DNA of 64,000 bases from Kingdonia uniflora (taxonomy: Eukaryota; Streptophyta; Magnoliopsida; Ranunculales; Circaeasteraceae). Location of the stretch: contig JACGCM010000544.1 of assembly GCA_014058105.1 (NCBI GenBank), forward strand, positions 357,987 through 421,986. The letters run 5' to 3'. The notes beneath the pieces are model-generated. The model was not told the DNA's origin. It made no database searches and was given only the letters and a program-made list of their open reading frames with translations. Of the stretch, positions 19,641-31,274 are shown piece after piece (the first letter of the stretch is position 1; each line of letters begins with the position of its first letter). A program made the position numbers and the translations under genes.

Positions 19641-21174
19641 CAAAAGTCACATGGCCTATAGTAACTTGCGCGAAGATCGAGAAAGGTAGATAGAATGAAG
19701 ATATATGCTTGTTCTTGGTTTTCAGGTATTTCTGATTTACAATTACAGTTGCTATTATTAGTTCTGTTCCATGCTTCTATGATATCTTATAAGAGAACAT
19801 CAAATGTGTGGAGACAGGTGACTCTCTACTCACAATGTTGTTGTTTGTTGGTGACCACACGAGGTCTGAACGATGTCCCGAGGACTATCCAATGGTGCAG
19901 AAAATTGGTATGTCGTTTTTTTTTGTTTTTTGTTTTACAATTTACGGCAAGACAGGTCACATTACTGAAATTCTGGGACCCCAAATCTTACTTTTATTAG
20001 TTCAGTTTCAGGATTCTATTTTCAGAGTTAGGTTTATCGGATCGATCCCTCCAGTTCAGACTAAGGAACAAGTGTTTCACCGACAAAGTTAAAAATCGCC
20101 CCAGCTCTCGTTGTCACTATGGTCAAGGTGTCTAAGAACTTTCTCTATCATATGTCCTAGTGTTTTGTTCAATGAGTAATGCAACCATATATACACTGTT
20201 GAAAATTCGTGGTCTGAGTGTCATGGTATAAGTTTTGGACATGGATGTGTTAACTCCCCACCACTCATAAGATTAACCTAGTAATTTGTCTCTAGCTCTT
20301 TGGACATCGATGTGTTAACTCCCCACCACTCATAAGATTAATCTAATAATTTGTTTCTATTATTTGTTATTCATTGGGCATGGGTCCTTAAGTAACCGAG
20401 CTTATGCTCAGTCCAAAAAAAAAAAAATTTAAAAGAAAAAGGTCCATAATCATTGCATTTTTTTTATCACACTTATGCTTAACTCGATATTTAGACTAAC
20501 ATGGTTTGCTATACATCTTACTAGGCAAATGATACTTGTTGAAGAAAGAACTAACATGGTTTACTATACACCGCTGTATATTTGTCGTTGTTCATATAAA
20601 ATATTAGCCGAAAGAAAGAAAATAAATACCCGTATTAGCCTAATTTAGCCAAACCAAGTACTGAATTAGCGTCTGGCTCTTAATTTAGTAAATTGAAAGG
20701 AGAATGTTGCAGCCTAAACTAATGTGGAGTTATTATTTCAGGGACAAGAAGAAGAGAAACCCATATGGTTTGTATGGACCACAGCCCCGTTGTTCGACAT
20801 GGTCATGTCACATTCTGATGTTAGGTTGTGAGCTTTCTCTGTACTAAGTCGGTCCCTCCTCGTTTTCTGACAAACCTCCATGGCAATGGTAAGCTGAATT
20901 TGGCCCACGCCATGATATTTTATTAGAATTCGAGTTTTCGAATCATGTTATCATGATATGGGCATAATAAATTAACAATTAGTATAGTATTTCTTATGAG
21001 TGCTTGCAGGCAATCTCTTATGGGCATATCATAATTACAAAGAAAATCAACAATGATATGGGCATAACAAATTTACAATGATATGTTATCATGATATTCG
21101 TTGCGGGTGATTTTGCCAGAGCTCTAAAGTAGTGTCTAAAATTTTGTGCATTGCCAAAATAAAAAAAATAGTAA
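19641..21174. repeat. Intergenic region with a 65-bp tandem duplication (20232-20362)
   Basis: No gene was recognised. A block beginning TTTGGACAT and containing GTGTTAACTCCCCACCAC is present twice in tandem, at about 20232 and 20299, with only a few differences. A segment with TATCATGATATGGGCATAA occurs near 20950 and again near 21050. The rest is AT-rich and featureless to me. Confidence 0.6.
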
Positions 21175-21871
21175 GTTACAAAGGAAATAAACTTATCCAA
21201 ATTCACACAGACGCGGATGAATTTGCCCGCTCTAAAGTAGTGTCTACATTTTCGTGGATTGCTAGTATTGTGAGGCAACTAGCAACTAAGTATGATTTAA
21301 GTTTCTCTTTGGAAGTTCCTTCTTGTAGATACAGCATTGTATGAACTATGAACTATGAACTATGAACTATGAATCCTTTGGGCAGAACCCAAAGAAAGAA
21401 AAATAAAATAAAAAATTGACCATTCATTCTAACATGTATTTTGAACTGTCCCATAAATGGGGCAAAAAATAGAGTATGTGAGTACAACAGAAATAAGACG
21501 AAAACCCAAGTTCTTGTTACTCATACTTTCATCTCATATAAATATCTGTGTTTAACTAATAACCATCTCCATATTTGCACAATCACATTATTGGTGCAAC
21601 ATTTGAGTAAAGTTTGATATCTTTACAAGGTCAGCAAGTTGCAAATCATTCTAGCTTATGAAACAACATGGGTAAACTTGATATTTACACATTTCAGGGT
21701 AATAAACGCAATGAAAACTTAAATATAGGGTCTTCTAGTAGTTTTTAAAAGTCCAAGGTACCAAATGTAATTGTGAGAGCACTTTAGACCATAGAAAGTT
21801 ACAAATGAAATAAACTTGTCTAAAATCACACAGACGCGGATGAATTTGCCCGCTCTAAAGTAGTGTCTACA
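21175..21871 (+). repeat. 74-bp dispersed direct repeat pair (21175-21248, 21798-21871)
   Basis: Two copies of one 74-bp sequence, each containing CACACAGACGCGGATGAATT, lie 623 bases apart in the same orientation with a handful of differences. They may be remnants of an older transposon or a local duplication. A short (GAACTAT)n microsatellite at 21341-21373 lies between them. Confidence 0.75.
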
Positions 21872-21964
21872 ATTGAAAAATGAACGGAAGGGTAAATAAA
21901 TTGTAATAACATATGAATTTTCTAATGTTTATTACAATTGTTTGTCCCTCACGCTCAACTATAA

Positions 21965-22235
21965 GAGCATCCCCAGTAGTTCAATTTTGGGTTTGGGTTG
22001 GGTTTGTTTTGTCAGACCAAACCCAAACATCTTCCAGCAATCACAATTTGGGTTTGGGTTGGCTGATGTGCAGACACTGTCAAAACTCAACTAAAAAAAA
22101 CGAGATTGACATACTTTTGATTACCGCACGGATTAAAGAACATTGCACGGACTAATTTTTTTTATTATTGATGTGTGAGAGGAGATGAATAGTTGTGTAG
22201 AGTAATGAATACCGCGTGGACTAAATATTACCCTG
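21965..22235 (+). mobile_element. Truncated Tourist-like MITE
   Basis: It begins right after TAA with GAGCATCCCCAGTAG and matches the first 250 or so bases of the complete MITE at 22842-23277. The right inverted terminus is missing. The 86 bases in front of it recur, followed by TAA and a different MITE, at 22253-22338. Confidence 0.6.
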
Positions 22236-22338
22236 AAATAAAAAAATAAAAAAATGAGCGGAAGGGTAAAAAAATTGTAATAATATATGAATTTTCTAAT
22301 GTTTATTACAATTGTTTTTCCCTCATGCTCAACTATAA

Positions 22339-22838
22339 GGGCATCTTCTAAAGTGTTTCACTACCTTGGAATACAATGTACCACCTTGGATTTTCGTCCT
22401 TTAACAGTGTCTCACTGACTTGGATTTGAGTCTCCAAAAGCAAGGTTGGGTTTTGGAATTCAAGACTCAACCTTACATTTTTACGTCGCGATTGGGCGCC
22501 CAAGTGTTGAGGCATCTGTTTGTTTTCTAATCGGGCTTCTAAGGTTTGAGCGCCTAATTATTTTTTTTAACAAAAATTCAAATCGGACTCCTAAGACTAA
22601 GGCGCCCATTTTTTTTTTTTTTTTTTTTAAATTCAAATCGGGAGCCCAAGTCTTAGGTGCTGATGGAAATTTTATTTTTTATTTTTTATTTTTATTTTTT
22701 TCGAAAAAGATAAAACAGGCGCCCAAGTGGGCGCTTGTTAAAAAATCCAAGTCAGGTATTGTTGGAGGAAATAGAGCCTCACTGACTTGAATTTGGTTTT
22801 TTTTCAACCAAGCTAGTGTGACACTTTAGGAGATGCCC
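22339..22838. mobile_element. Tourist/Harbinger-like MITE, 500 bp
   Basis: Inverted ends of about 28 bases: the left starts GGGCATCTTCTAAAGTGT, and the reverse-complemented right end starts GGGCATCTCCTAAAGTGT. TAA stands directly on both sides, the target duplication typical of PIF/Harbinger elements. The interior contains homopolymer T runs and imperfect internal repeats and no coding sequence. Confidence 0.8.
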
Positions 22839-22841
22839 TAA

Positions 22842-23277
22842 GAGCATCTCTAGCAGTTCAATTTTGGGTTTGGGTTGGGGTTGTTTTGTCATACAAAACC
22901 CAAACTCAAACCTAAACGTCTTCCAGCAGCCACAATTTGGGCTTGGGTTGGCTGATGTGGCACTGTCAGAACTCAACTGAGTATGAGCTCTTCACACTTA
23001 AAAAAACGAGTTTGGCGTACTTTTGATTACCGCGCGGACTAAAGAACACTGCACAAACTAAATATTTTTTTTATTGATGTGTAAGAGGAGATGAATAGTT
23101 GTGGAGAGTAATGAATACCGCGCGGACTAAAGATTACCGTCACGGATTAAATTTAAAAATAAAAAATAAAAATATAATTCACACCCACTACTGGAAATGA
23201 TGAGTGTGGCTTGGGTGTGTTTGGCCTGACAAGGTGGGCCAGGTCTCCAAACTCACACCCAACTGCTGGAGATGCTC
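22842..23277. mobile_element. Tourist/Harbinger-like MITE, 436 bp
   Basis: It starts GAGCATCTCTAGCAG and ends CTGCTGGAGATGCTC, an inverted pair flanked by TAA at 22839-22841 and 23278-23280. The left TAA is also the right target duplication of the neighbouring MITE. No coding capacity. Confidence 0.8.
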
Positions 23278-23304
23278 TAAGAATATTGTAGCCTCATTTT
23301 ATAA

Positions 23305-23447
23305 AGAAACTTTTAGCTTTAACCCTCCATATTATGACATCGATTTGCCATTGACCACATATTTCTTGAAATTCGACATTAGACCCCATTTCAGCCTGAA
23401 AACCAAGTCAAATTCTGTTGACCGATTTAGACTCCGGTTGATCAGGT
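23305..23447 (+). repeat. MULE left terminal inverted repeat
   Basis: Aligned by eye against the reverse complement of 30379-30515. Shared landmarks in order are AGCTTTAACC, TTGCCATTGACC, TTGAAATTCGACA, the CTGAAAACC block and CTGTTGACCG. Confidence 0.85.
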
Positions 23448-23780
23448 GAAAATACCAGCTTACGCCTTATAAACAGAAAACTCAACCCACACTTAAATAA
23501 AAAACAACAGTTTAGCTATGGCACGTGGATTCAACGTGCTACTTAAGATCTCAACCGTCTGTTATCTGCTGACGTGTCACGCGATCAACAACTTAATTTG
23601 AGGCGGCAAATTTCCCTCCACTTTTGGTTTACTTTCTTCTTCATACAAAACTTTCTTCTCTGTTCTTCAGACAAACTGGAGTATTAGTAAAGGTAAACCT
23701 TTTCTTCTTTCTTCTTCAGATAAACTTTTATTCTCTCTTCTTCAGACAAACCTCTCTTTTCAGATAAACTAGTTCTTCAG

Positions 23781-23782
<2 letters not shown>

Positions 23783-23830
<48 letters not shown>
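23783..23830 (+). repeat. (CT)n microsatellite
   Basis: An uninterrupted CT run of about 46 bases in the MULE 5' subterminal region, just upstream of the transposase remnants. Such runs are frequent in plant 5' leaders. Confidence 0.9.
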
Positions 23831-23831
<1 letters not shown>

Positions 23832-24034
23832 CTCCGTGTGTGTACTTGTCACAAATGGGTTCCTTTAGTAGGAGGTACATTCTTCTCATCCCAAATTAGT
23901 CTTAGGGTTTAGAATTTGGGTTTTTTTTTCCTTCCAAACTAGGGTTTACAAATTTGGGGATTTTTTATTTTCTATGTTATCTCATAATGTGAATATATCT
24001 TTGTTTGTTTGTTTTACTTTAAAACATCCATTGG

Positions 24035-27000
24035 ATGTCAATTAAACATGTAGTCATACACTTTGGTGGAAATTGGTGTATAGATAAACCTTCTGGGGGG
24101 TATGAAGTGACAGATTACATAGGTAGGGAAAATGATAAGTTTAAGGATGTTGATGGGGAATATCTTTTCTACATGAATTCGTTAAATGGTATAACTGAAA
24201 CTGTTGACCATAAATGTGGGAGCCTTTTGTCCTACTGGGAGTATGCTTGAACTACACTGTATTAGTAAAGGCAAAATAGTGGTCATTGATTCAAATAATG
24301 CATTAACTACTGTATGGCATAACAGTAATGACCCAACTGGGTCTATTCATTTCTTTGTGTTCATCATAGCTTTGGCACCAAGTGTACCTGGAACTCCTAG
24401 AGTCATGCACAATACACTTAAAAGGGATCTAAATAATATGGCAAACTTGTCTATAAAGAAAACCTTGGCTAAGAAGACAGTACCAAGAAATAAAGCAGTT
24501 ATACTAGAAAGTGTTGTGGGTAATGTAAATATGTCTGAAGTTATGGGTGATATGACTGTGTCTCAAGTTATGGGTGATGTGACTGTTGGGAGTGGCTATG
24601 TTGGTGAGAATGCTATTTCTAAGAAAAAGGTTAGAGCAACTAAGAAAGACAAAATGAAGAACACTGAAACTAATGGACAAAATCAACCTTCTGTTATGAA
24701 GAAGAAGAGACTGAGGCCAAGTGAACTACTTGAAGAAGAATTGAAGCATTTGCCACTATTTGATGTAAGTGATGATGATAATATAGTAGGTGACAATGTA
24801 GAAGTTGTTGGTGAAGTTCCTATTTGGGAAGAAGGTATTGTTGAGAATGGGTGGTATGATAATACATGCATTAAGAATGAGTGGTATGATAAAGATACGG
24901 ATGAAGATAATGCTGATGAGGGTAGGCATGATGATGATATATGGGAGGGGATGATGCAAATGTGGGGGGAGATAATGATGATGAGGGTGGGCATGATGTT
25001 GATATGGGTTGGGATAGTGAAGACATTGAGACACAGGTTAATGAATGGATCAATTTTGCTCAGTTGAATGTAGATAGTTTAGATGCTGAAGAAGGTTACT
25101 ACAACACCCACTCATCCCAGGATGTGGATGGTATACCTAATGAAGAAGACATAAGAAGATGTGAGGTGTTTGGAGATTTTTTGAATGGAGCAAATAATAT
25201 ATTTGAAGAGGAAGAAGATGTTTTTAAGCCACAACCTCAAACTGATTATAAATCATTGCATGTTGAGATGGAATGACCAACTATTTATGAAGCTAGAGAA
25301 TACATGAAGAAATTTGCAATTCTAAATAAATTTGAAACTAAACAAGTTAAAAATAAGAGTTACATGCTTAGGTACAAGTGTGCTGTAAAAAAATGCAAGT
25401 GGTTGGTGTATGCTAGGAAAAGCTATGATGGTCGTAGTATGGTTCTTAAGGGGTGTCATTTTGAACATACCTGCACTGGGAAGGTTGGAAGTGAAAATAA
25501 GTTGGCAAATGCACTTTGGATAGCAAATGAAATTGAAGAGTTGGTGAGCGATGTGAAGACTTTGACACCAAAGGATGTCCAAACTACAATAAGAAGAAAA
25601 TATGGGGTTAATGCCTCTTACTATACTGCTTGGAATGCAAAGACCATTTACATTAAGAGGATCATTAGATCATTTGACGATGGTTATAATTGGCCACCTG
25701 AGTTAACTAGACAAATACTCTCATCAAATCCTGGAAGCGTAGCAACTTGGAGCTTTCAGTATGACACTAAGCAGTGGACTGGTACATGTTTGGCATTTAA
25801 GGCCTCACTTGATGGTTTTGTTAATGAATGTAGACCTGCATTAGGTCTTGATGGTTATTTCTTGAAGGGCAAGTATGAAGGGCAGTGTCTCTCAATTGTG
25901 GCTTTGGATGGAAATAATGGATTATTCTAATTGCTATCTATTTATGTAGGTCTGAGTGTTATGGAACTTGGCACACTTTTCTAACTATGTTGGCCCCTCA
26001 TTTGATAAGGCACCAAAGTAAAATTGACATTCATTTCAGGCAGACAAAAATGTCTAATTATTTCTACTGCTGAGGTGAGTGTTTGAAATTGTTTTTAACT
26101 TTATTTCTTTATTTACTCATTTGTATTTCTTTACTTACTTATTGGGTTTATGTTTCAGGTGTTCCCACATCAAAACTATAGGTTCTGCTTTAGGCACATG
26201 TGGAAGAACTTCAAAAAAGATTTTAGGGGGTCACACTTATAAAGGCTATGTTGGGGAGCAACAAAGACTTTTGTTAAAGCTGATAAACAAGTATTTCTAG
26301 ACAAACTTCAAGTTGATAATTTTGAAGCCAAGAGGTGGTTGGACAAGGAACCTGCAGAGTACTGGTGCAGGTTACATTTTGACTTTACAACCAAATATGA
26401 GCACATCACCAATAACTTTTCAGTCTTTCAATAACTGGATTTTAAAAATTAGAGACAAACCACTAAATAAGGTAATTGAAGGTATTAACTTGATGATGAT
26501 GAAGTTAACATATGATAAAAGGGTGAAAGCTCATGGTTGTGATCTAAATTTTGTGGTACCTAGGGCAAAGATACATATTGATTGTATAAAGAGGTTTTAC
26601 AATGAGTATGAACCCCAAGGTTTTGATTTTAACAGTTGGGTGGTAATTTCTAAAGATGGAAAGAAGTAGAAAGTAAATCTGGAAGAAAAGACTTGTGATT
26701 ACAATGAGTGGCAGGTTACAGGGTTGCCTTGTGTTCATTCATATATTGTGATAAATCAACGAGGTTAAACTGGCTGGGGTAAGTTGACTTATTTTTCTAG
26801 CCTTTTTTTATTCTTTCTTTCTTTTTTGTTAGATTAACAATTTTTCTTCTTATGGCTTATTTGCAGGTATTGTAGTGAGTATCACATGATTTCTTCTTAT
26901 GTCAAGACATATAGTGGTTCAGTTTTAGCCATTAGTGATCCATCACTCTGGGACAAAGTAAGTTAATGTTATGTGATATTTTCTTTGCTTATTTAAGTTT

Positions 27001-27770
27001 ACAATTTCATTTATGTACAATTTCATTAAGTTTATGTTTTGTTTTGATTGCAGACTGTGAACATTGAAGTATTGCCACCACCATTGGTAAGGGGGGCTGG
27101 TAGGCCTAGGAAAGTGAGAAGGAAAGGTGATGATGAAGGTGGGAGCCAACAAAAGAGGTGCCACAAATGTGGACATTTGGGCCATAACAAGAAGACTTGT
27201 AAAAGCCCATCAGCTGAACTAATGCCAAGAGGTTCACAACCTATAACTAGGGTAAGAGGGGGAGGTAGACCAAGAGGTAATAGGCCTAAAGATAGCTTTA
27301 GACCTAGAAGTGGAGTTACCAGTGAGCTACCAACACAACCAAAATCCCAACTCTTAGAGGAAGAGGTAGAAGAGGCACAAATGTAAGAGGAAGGGGCAAC
27401 AGTTAAACTAGAAGAAGTGGGAGTGGCATCACTGAAGCTAGAAGAGGCAACACTGTAGTTATAAGAAGTGAGAGAGGCAACACTCAAGATGGAAGAGACA
27501 ACACTGCAGTTGTAAGAGGTGGGAGAGGCAACACTCAAGCTGGAAGATGTGGGAGAGGCAACACTACAGTTGTAAGAGGTGGGAGAGACAACACTTAAGA
27601 TGGAAGAGGTGAGAGATGCAACATTGCAGTTGTAAGAGGTAGGAGATGCACTACAAGCTTATCACAAGAACCAATGATTCCTACACAGGGAAGTCAGACT
27701 AGTAAGCAACCACCCAACAATCCATACAAGAAATTGTTCAGGCCTCTCAGAGAAGTTTGGTTGATTTAGT
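24035..27770 (+). pseudogene. MULE transposase, broken by frameshifts and stops
   Basis: Fragments lie in order. An N-terminal block is at 24035-24250; a Lys/acidic-rich linker at 24204-25275 has a frame change near 24940. After an in-frame TGA near 25275 comes the zinc-binding MuDR-type domain (CAVKKC...HFEHTC, about 25379-25475). The catalytic-domain start is GLDGYFLKGKYEGQ with Asp at about 25850 and a second Asp at about 25907. HMWKNFKKDF follows near 26200, a SWIM-type finger (CDYNEW...CVHS) near 26695-26740, and a CCHC knuckle CHKCGHLGHNKKTC near 27160-27200. The tail is Arg/Gly-rich. Some gaps, for example at 25930-26160 and 26770-27050, may be introns, but several stops inside conserved blocks show decay. 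The enzyme would cut and move the element. Confidence 0.85.
27400..27660 (+). repeat. Minisatellite in the MULE transposase tail
   Basis: Tandem imperfect units of about 55-60 bases built from GGGAGAGGCAACACT and AGTTGTAAGAGGT blocks. Where the frame is open they encode repeated GRGNT/VVRGG peptides, extending the Arg/Gly-rich tail after the zinc knuckle. Confidence 0.75.
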
Positions 27771-28612
27771 GTGGATCTAGAAGCCAACTTTTTAAGAATT
27801 TTGTGAAGCTATAATTTTGTTGATGAGTGTGAAGCTATAATTTTAGTTTTTTTTAAGAATTCTATGAGAATTCTGGGGTATATGTAGCTAACTTTGGAAA
27901 AATACTACTTTTTGAGAATAATGTTTAAGTTTGTGTAATCCTAATATCTTTGGTGGGCGAACAATGCTCAAGTTTAACAGTAATATTATTATGAAAATCT
28001 GGCACTTTTTGTGTAATCCTAATGTTCAAGTTTAACAATGTTTAAGTTTGTGTAATCCTAATGTTTAAGTTTGTGTCTGTGGTTGTATATTTGTGTTTCA
28101 ATATGAAGTTGTGTTTGCACTTGGTTACACTGTTTGTAAGAATTTGGCACTGCTTTTTATGCACTTAGTTACAATGTTTGCAGGTATCTGACACTGTTTT
28201 TATGCAGGAATCTGCCACTGTTTTGCAGGAATATGCCAATATTTTTTATGTAAGAATCTGCCATTCTTGTTTATGCAGGAAGATCTATTGTCTAGGTATG
28301 CAAAGACCTTTTATGGCATGACATGCACACAATGTAAGTTCACTAAGCTCTGTTGAATGTTTTTTATATGTTCAGGTAAGAGAATGTGTTGTGTGTCATG
28401 CAGCATGGAATCAATCCATTTTTAGGTATTACTCATCTCCTAATCTCCCAATTACTATTTCTTTGTTTGTAGGTATTGTCTAGGGCATATGAAAAGTTGT
28501 AAATTGTATTAATTAGAAGAGTAATTTGCTTATAACCCTTATATAACCATAACTGTAACCCCTAAAAGCATACAACACAACCTCTACAACCTTCTTATCT
28601 TAATCTTCTACA

Positions 28613-28934
28613 ATGGACAATGATGGTAATGATAGTCCAAGAGCCACTAAGTACTACACAACCTCTGAGGATGAAGAAGAAATGGACTATGGTTATCTCA
28701 TAGATGATGAAGATGAAAGAAAAAAAAAATGGGGATGAGGAATCTGGTGAAGAGAAGTGTGAGGACACAAATAAAGAAATGAGTGAGGACACATATGAAG
28801 AAAAGAGTGAGGAAACAGATGGGGATGGGGATGAAGAATTTGATGAGTCTGGTGAGTCTAGTGACTCTGATGACTCTGATTCAGATGATAGTGGCAATGG
28901 GGGTGATGGTAGTAACAATAGTACAGGTAATTGA
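28613..28934 (+). pseudogene. Short acidic protein frame inside the MULE
   Basis: Starting at ATG 28613, a frame of roughly 107 codons is extremely rich in Asp, Glu and Ser. It is broken by one frameshift at an A run near 28720-28728. Beyond composition there is no domain. Its opposite strand gives a long Ser/Pro frame that I regard as a shadow. It could be a second MULE frame or a detached transposase segment. Confidence 0.4.
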
Positions 28935-29442
28935 GATGGTGGTGATGCCAAAGGTGATGGTGGCTACGGTGATGTTAGTCCAACAACTAAGAGGGTCAAA
29001 ACCTATTCTTTAAGAACCTCCAGTGTTGATTCCAACACTATCATCATCAACTGATTTCAAGTATGGACCTTGTAGTTGGTTAGTAAAGTAGGGTGGGGTA
29101 TTTTGAGCCTGTAGTTGTGTGTCTAGTTTTCTAGGAGTCTTCTTGTATTGCAAGTATGAGGGCAGTGTCTTTTTGGTACTGGAGTTTTGTAGGAGTCTTC
29201 TCTTATGGTGAATGTATGAATTGCATTATGAGGGCATTGTCTTTTTGGTATGGATTTTAGTAGTCTAGTTGTGTCTTTTTGGTATGGTGAATGTATTAGA
29301 ACATCTTTTTGGTATAGTGAATATATGTTTTATTTGGTGCATGAAATCTTTTGGAACATCTTTTATCTTGTTAGAACATAACTACAGATAACGAGAATCC
29401 AATATTGCTTAGAAAAAAAAACAAAAAACATTACAATCATCC

Positions 29443-30020
29443 TTACAAAAGTTGATTCGCCCTAGATATTAGTTTTCCCTTTGAAATCCCTAACAAATCA
29501 TCCAAATTCATCTTAATGGTCACCTTCACATTCACCTGCATTTTCTTCTTCTCTCTATCTCTACTTTTTGCTTGAATGACATCTATTAACCAAATAAACT
29601 TGTTACAATGGATGTTTTGACACTTTAAAAATTTCTTCCCTTTTGTGCCATCTTGCTTAGAAATTTGGAACTTCATCTGCCCAGGACATCCCTCCACTAG
29701 ATATTTAGTCACTCTTCAAGGGCAGTCTTTCACCCAGTGACTTGTCCTTTCACATCCATAACAGCCTGTAGTGCTTGAAGACCCAATTTCCTCTTTACCT
29801 TTCTTAATGACTTCAGATAGCCACTCAAATGCATTGCACTTAGTGAATTGACATAAAAAGAACTTCCTGTTGGGGATATTCAAGGTTTTAGAAATGAGAA
29901 GCCTCATAATTCCATTGCAATTTGGCCTTTTGCACCTAGAATTAACCTATGAGAATGAATATGCTTTGTGTCCATCCAATTCACAAATTGGGCATGAAAC
30001 CTTGAGAAACCATGTTGAAA
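29443..30020 (-). pseudogene. Double GRF-type zinc finger plus CCHC knuckle frame in the MULE
   Basis: Read on the minus strand, one continuous frame is interrupted only by two in-frame stops (TAG at 29947-29949, TGA at 29716-29718). In order: a CPIC pair; a GRF-like finger (CKRPNC ... RKFFLC-x4-CNAFEW); a CCHC knuckle (CYGCERTSHWVKDC); a second GRF-like finger (EGCPGQMKF ... KKFLKC-x4-CNKFIW); and a basic C-terminal tail. GRF fingers bind nucleic acid in other proteins. The gene points towards the transposase and ends near the right terminal repeat. A related fragment lies at 50003-50105 beside a second MULE remnant. The function within the transposon is unknown. Confidence 0.7.
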
Positions 30021-30378
30021 TTAATATTTTTCTAACATTTTATTTTCTGTTAACCCCCCCTAGATTTCCAGATTTTAACAATAGGGATTACTAATGAAGA
30101 AATAAAGATTTAAGAAACAAGATTTACTTGATGTTTGCTTCCACTTCTCATTGATTGCAGTTAGAGATTGAAGAATTTCATGTTCAAGATCTGAGTTTGT
30201 TTGTCTGAGTGTTTGGGAAGAAGACCACGAGCTCCAACGGTCATATTGTTTGTTTGAGATGTTCACAATTGTTGATCTCTGGTGAGTATCTCTATGTTTT
30301 TTTTTTTAAAAATTATAAGCTTTTCTCTTATTACGTATCTCGGAGCAAAAGGGCATAGTTGGGTTTAAAATTTAACAG

Positions 30379-30515
30379 ACCTCGTCAACCTGAGTCCAGA
30401 CCGGTCAACAGAATTTGACTTGGTTTTCAGGCTAAAATAGGGTCTATTGTCGAATTTCAAGGAACGGGGGTCAATGGCAAGTTGATGCTATAATGTGGTT
30501 AAAGCTAAATTTCTC
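30379..30515 (-). repeat. MULE right terminal inverted repeat
   Basis: Reverse complement of the left repeat with scattered differences. It contains GAATTTGACTTGGTTTTCAG on the plus strand and ends AAATTTCTC. Confidence 0.85.
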
Positions 30516-30782
30516 TAAACAAAATATAGTATGTTTTTGGGTTTATGAAGAAAACCAATCTCCTAACTGTAAGATTTTAATCCAATTCAAGTAACAATTA
30601 GACTGGCACGAAAGTTAACATAAAATTTCATCAGGAAAGATATCTAATTATGTATAATCTCATAGAAGAAGAATCAACAGTAGTATCTCATACGAGCTAA
30701 ATTAACAATAAAATATAATATAAGTAAATCGACAATAAAAAGAAAAGGTTTAAAGGGACTCACTATAGGCCATGCGATTTCA

Positions 30783-31274
30783 ATCCAAGAACAAATACAA
30801 CGTCGGGAACCCTTGAACTTCATATTTCTACTCAAGGTTATTAGACACGGTCACATCAACCTTCGCTAAAACCGCCTCTCCCTTCAACTCCCTTGCAGCA
30901 GCTGCATACTCCGGCACTAGAACTTGACAATGTCCACACCATGGTGCATAAAATTCCACCATCACATATCTATTCTTCTCTACATAATCAGTAAAATTTC
31001 CTTCGTTCAAGACCATTACATCTTTCTCCTCAAATGGTGATGGGGAATTCTCTTCATGATCAGCATGGTCTTCATGGACATGTTCCGCTTCTTCAGGATT
31101 GGGTTTCCTAACAAAAGACGCCTCGTACTTTTCTTCCTCTTCGATGATGTACTTAAGATCTTCGTCAACATCTTTATCATAACTCTTAGACGATTCTTTC
31201 TCAAGAGTAGCAGAACATAAGGTAGTTGAGATTAGTGGTGCTGAAAGAGCGAGTAGAAGAATCCTAGTAGCCAT
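30783..31274 (-). pseudogene. Truncated protein disulfide isomerase (PDIL1-3/1-4 like)
   Basis: From ATG 31274 the frame encodes a signal-peptide-like N terminus, an acidic stretch (about residues 30-85) and a thioredoxin fold. The redox motif is APWCGHCQ with Cys113 and Cys116. The frame stops at TAG (30828-30830) after 148 codons. The next bases still encode the family sequence KYEVQGFPTLYLFLD before a TGA, so the stop interrupts what was once a longer domain. The second thioredoxin domain, the non-catalytic domains and the ER-retention tail are absent. It lies 0.27 kb outside the MULE, with no intron. It is most likely a dead partial copy; a short secreted thioredoxin-like product cannot be excluded. 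Confidence 0.8.

Larger units (their letters stand above)
23305..30515 (+). mobile_element. Mutator-like element (MULE), 7.2 kb, decayed
   Basis: Terminal inverted repeats of about 140 bases bound the element (about 23305-23447 and 30379-30515). Both contain CTGAAAACCAAGTCAAATTC in opposite orientations, and their tips read GAAACTTTTAGC and GAGAAATTTAGC. Inside are a frame-broken MULE transposase on the plus strand, a short acidic frame, and a GRF/CCHC zinc-finger frame facing it on the minus strand. The exact ends and the expected 9-bp target duplication could not be fixed by eye. The convergent two-gene plan recalls MuDR, but the second gene here is unlike mudrB as far as I can tell. Confidence 0.85.

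Noticed and set aside
24683..25053. Overlapping minus-strand frames rich in His, Ser and Pro
   Set aside because: They are shadows of the acidic GAT-repeat-rich linker of the MULE transposase.
27032..27538. 168-codon minus-strand Ser-rich frame
   Set aside because: It is opposite the zinc knuckle and Arg/Gly repeat of the MULE transposase.
28595..28951. 118-codon minus-strand Ser/Pro-rich frame
   Set aside because: It is the complement of the acidic Asp/Glu/Ser frame on the plus strand; low-complexity DNA keeps both strands open.
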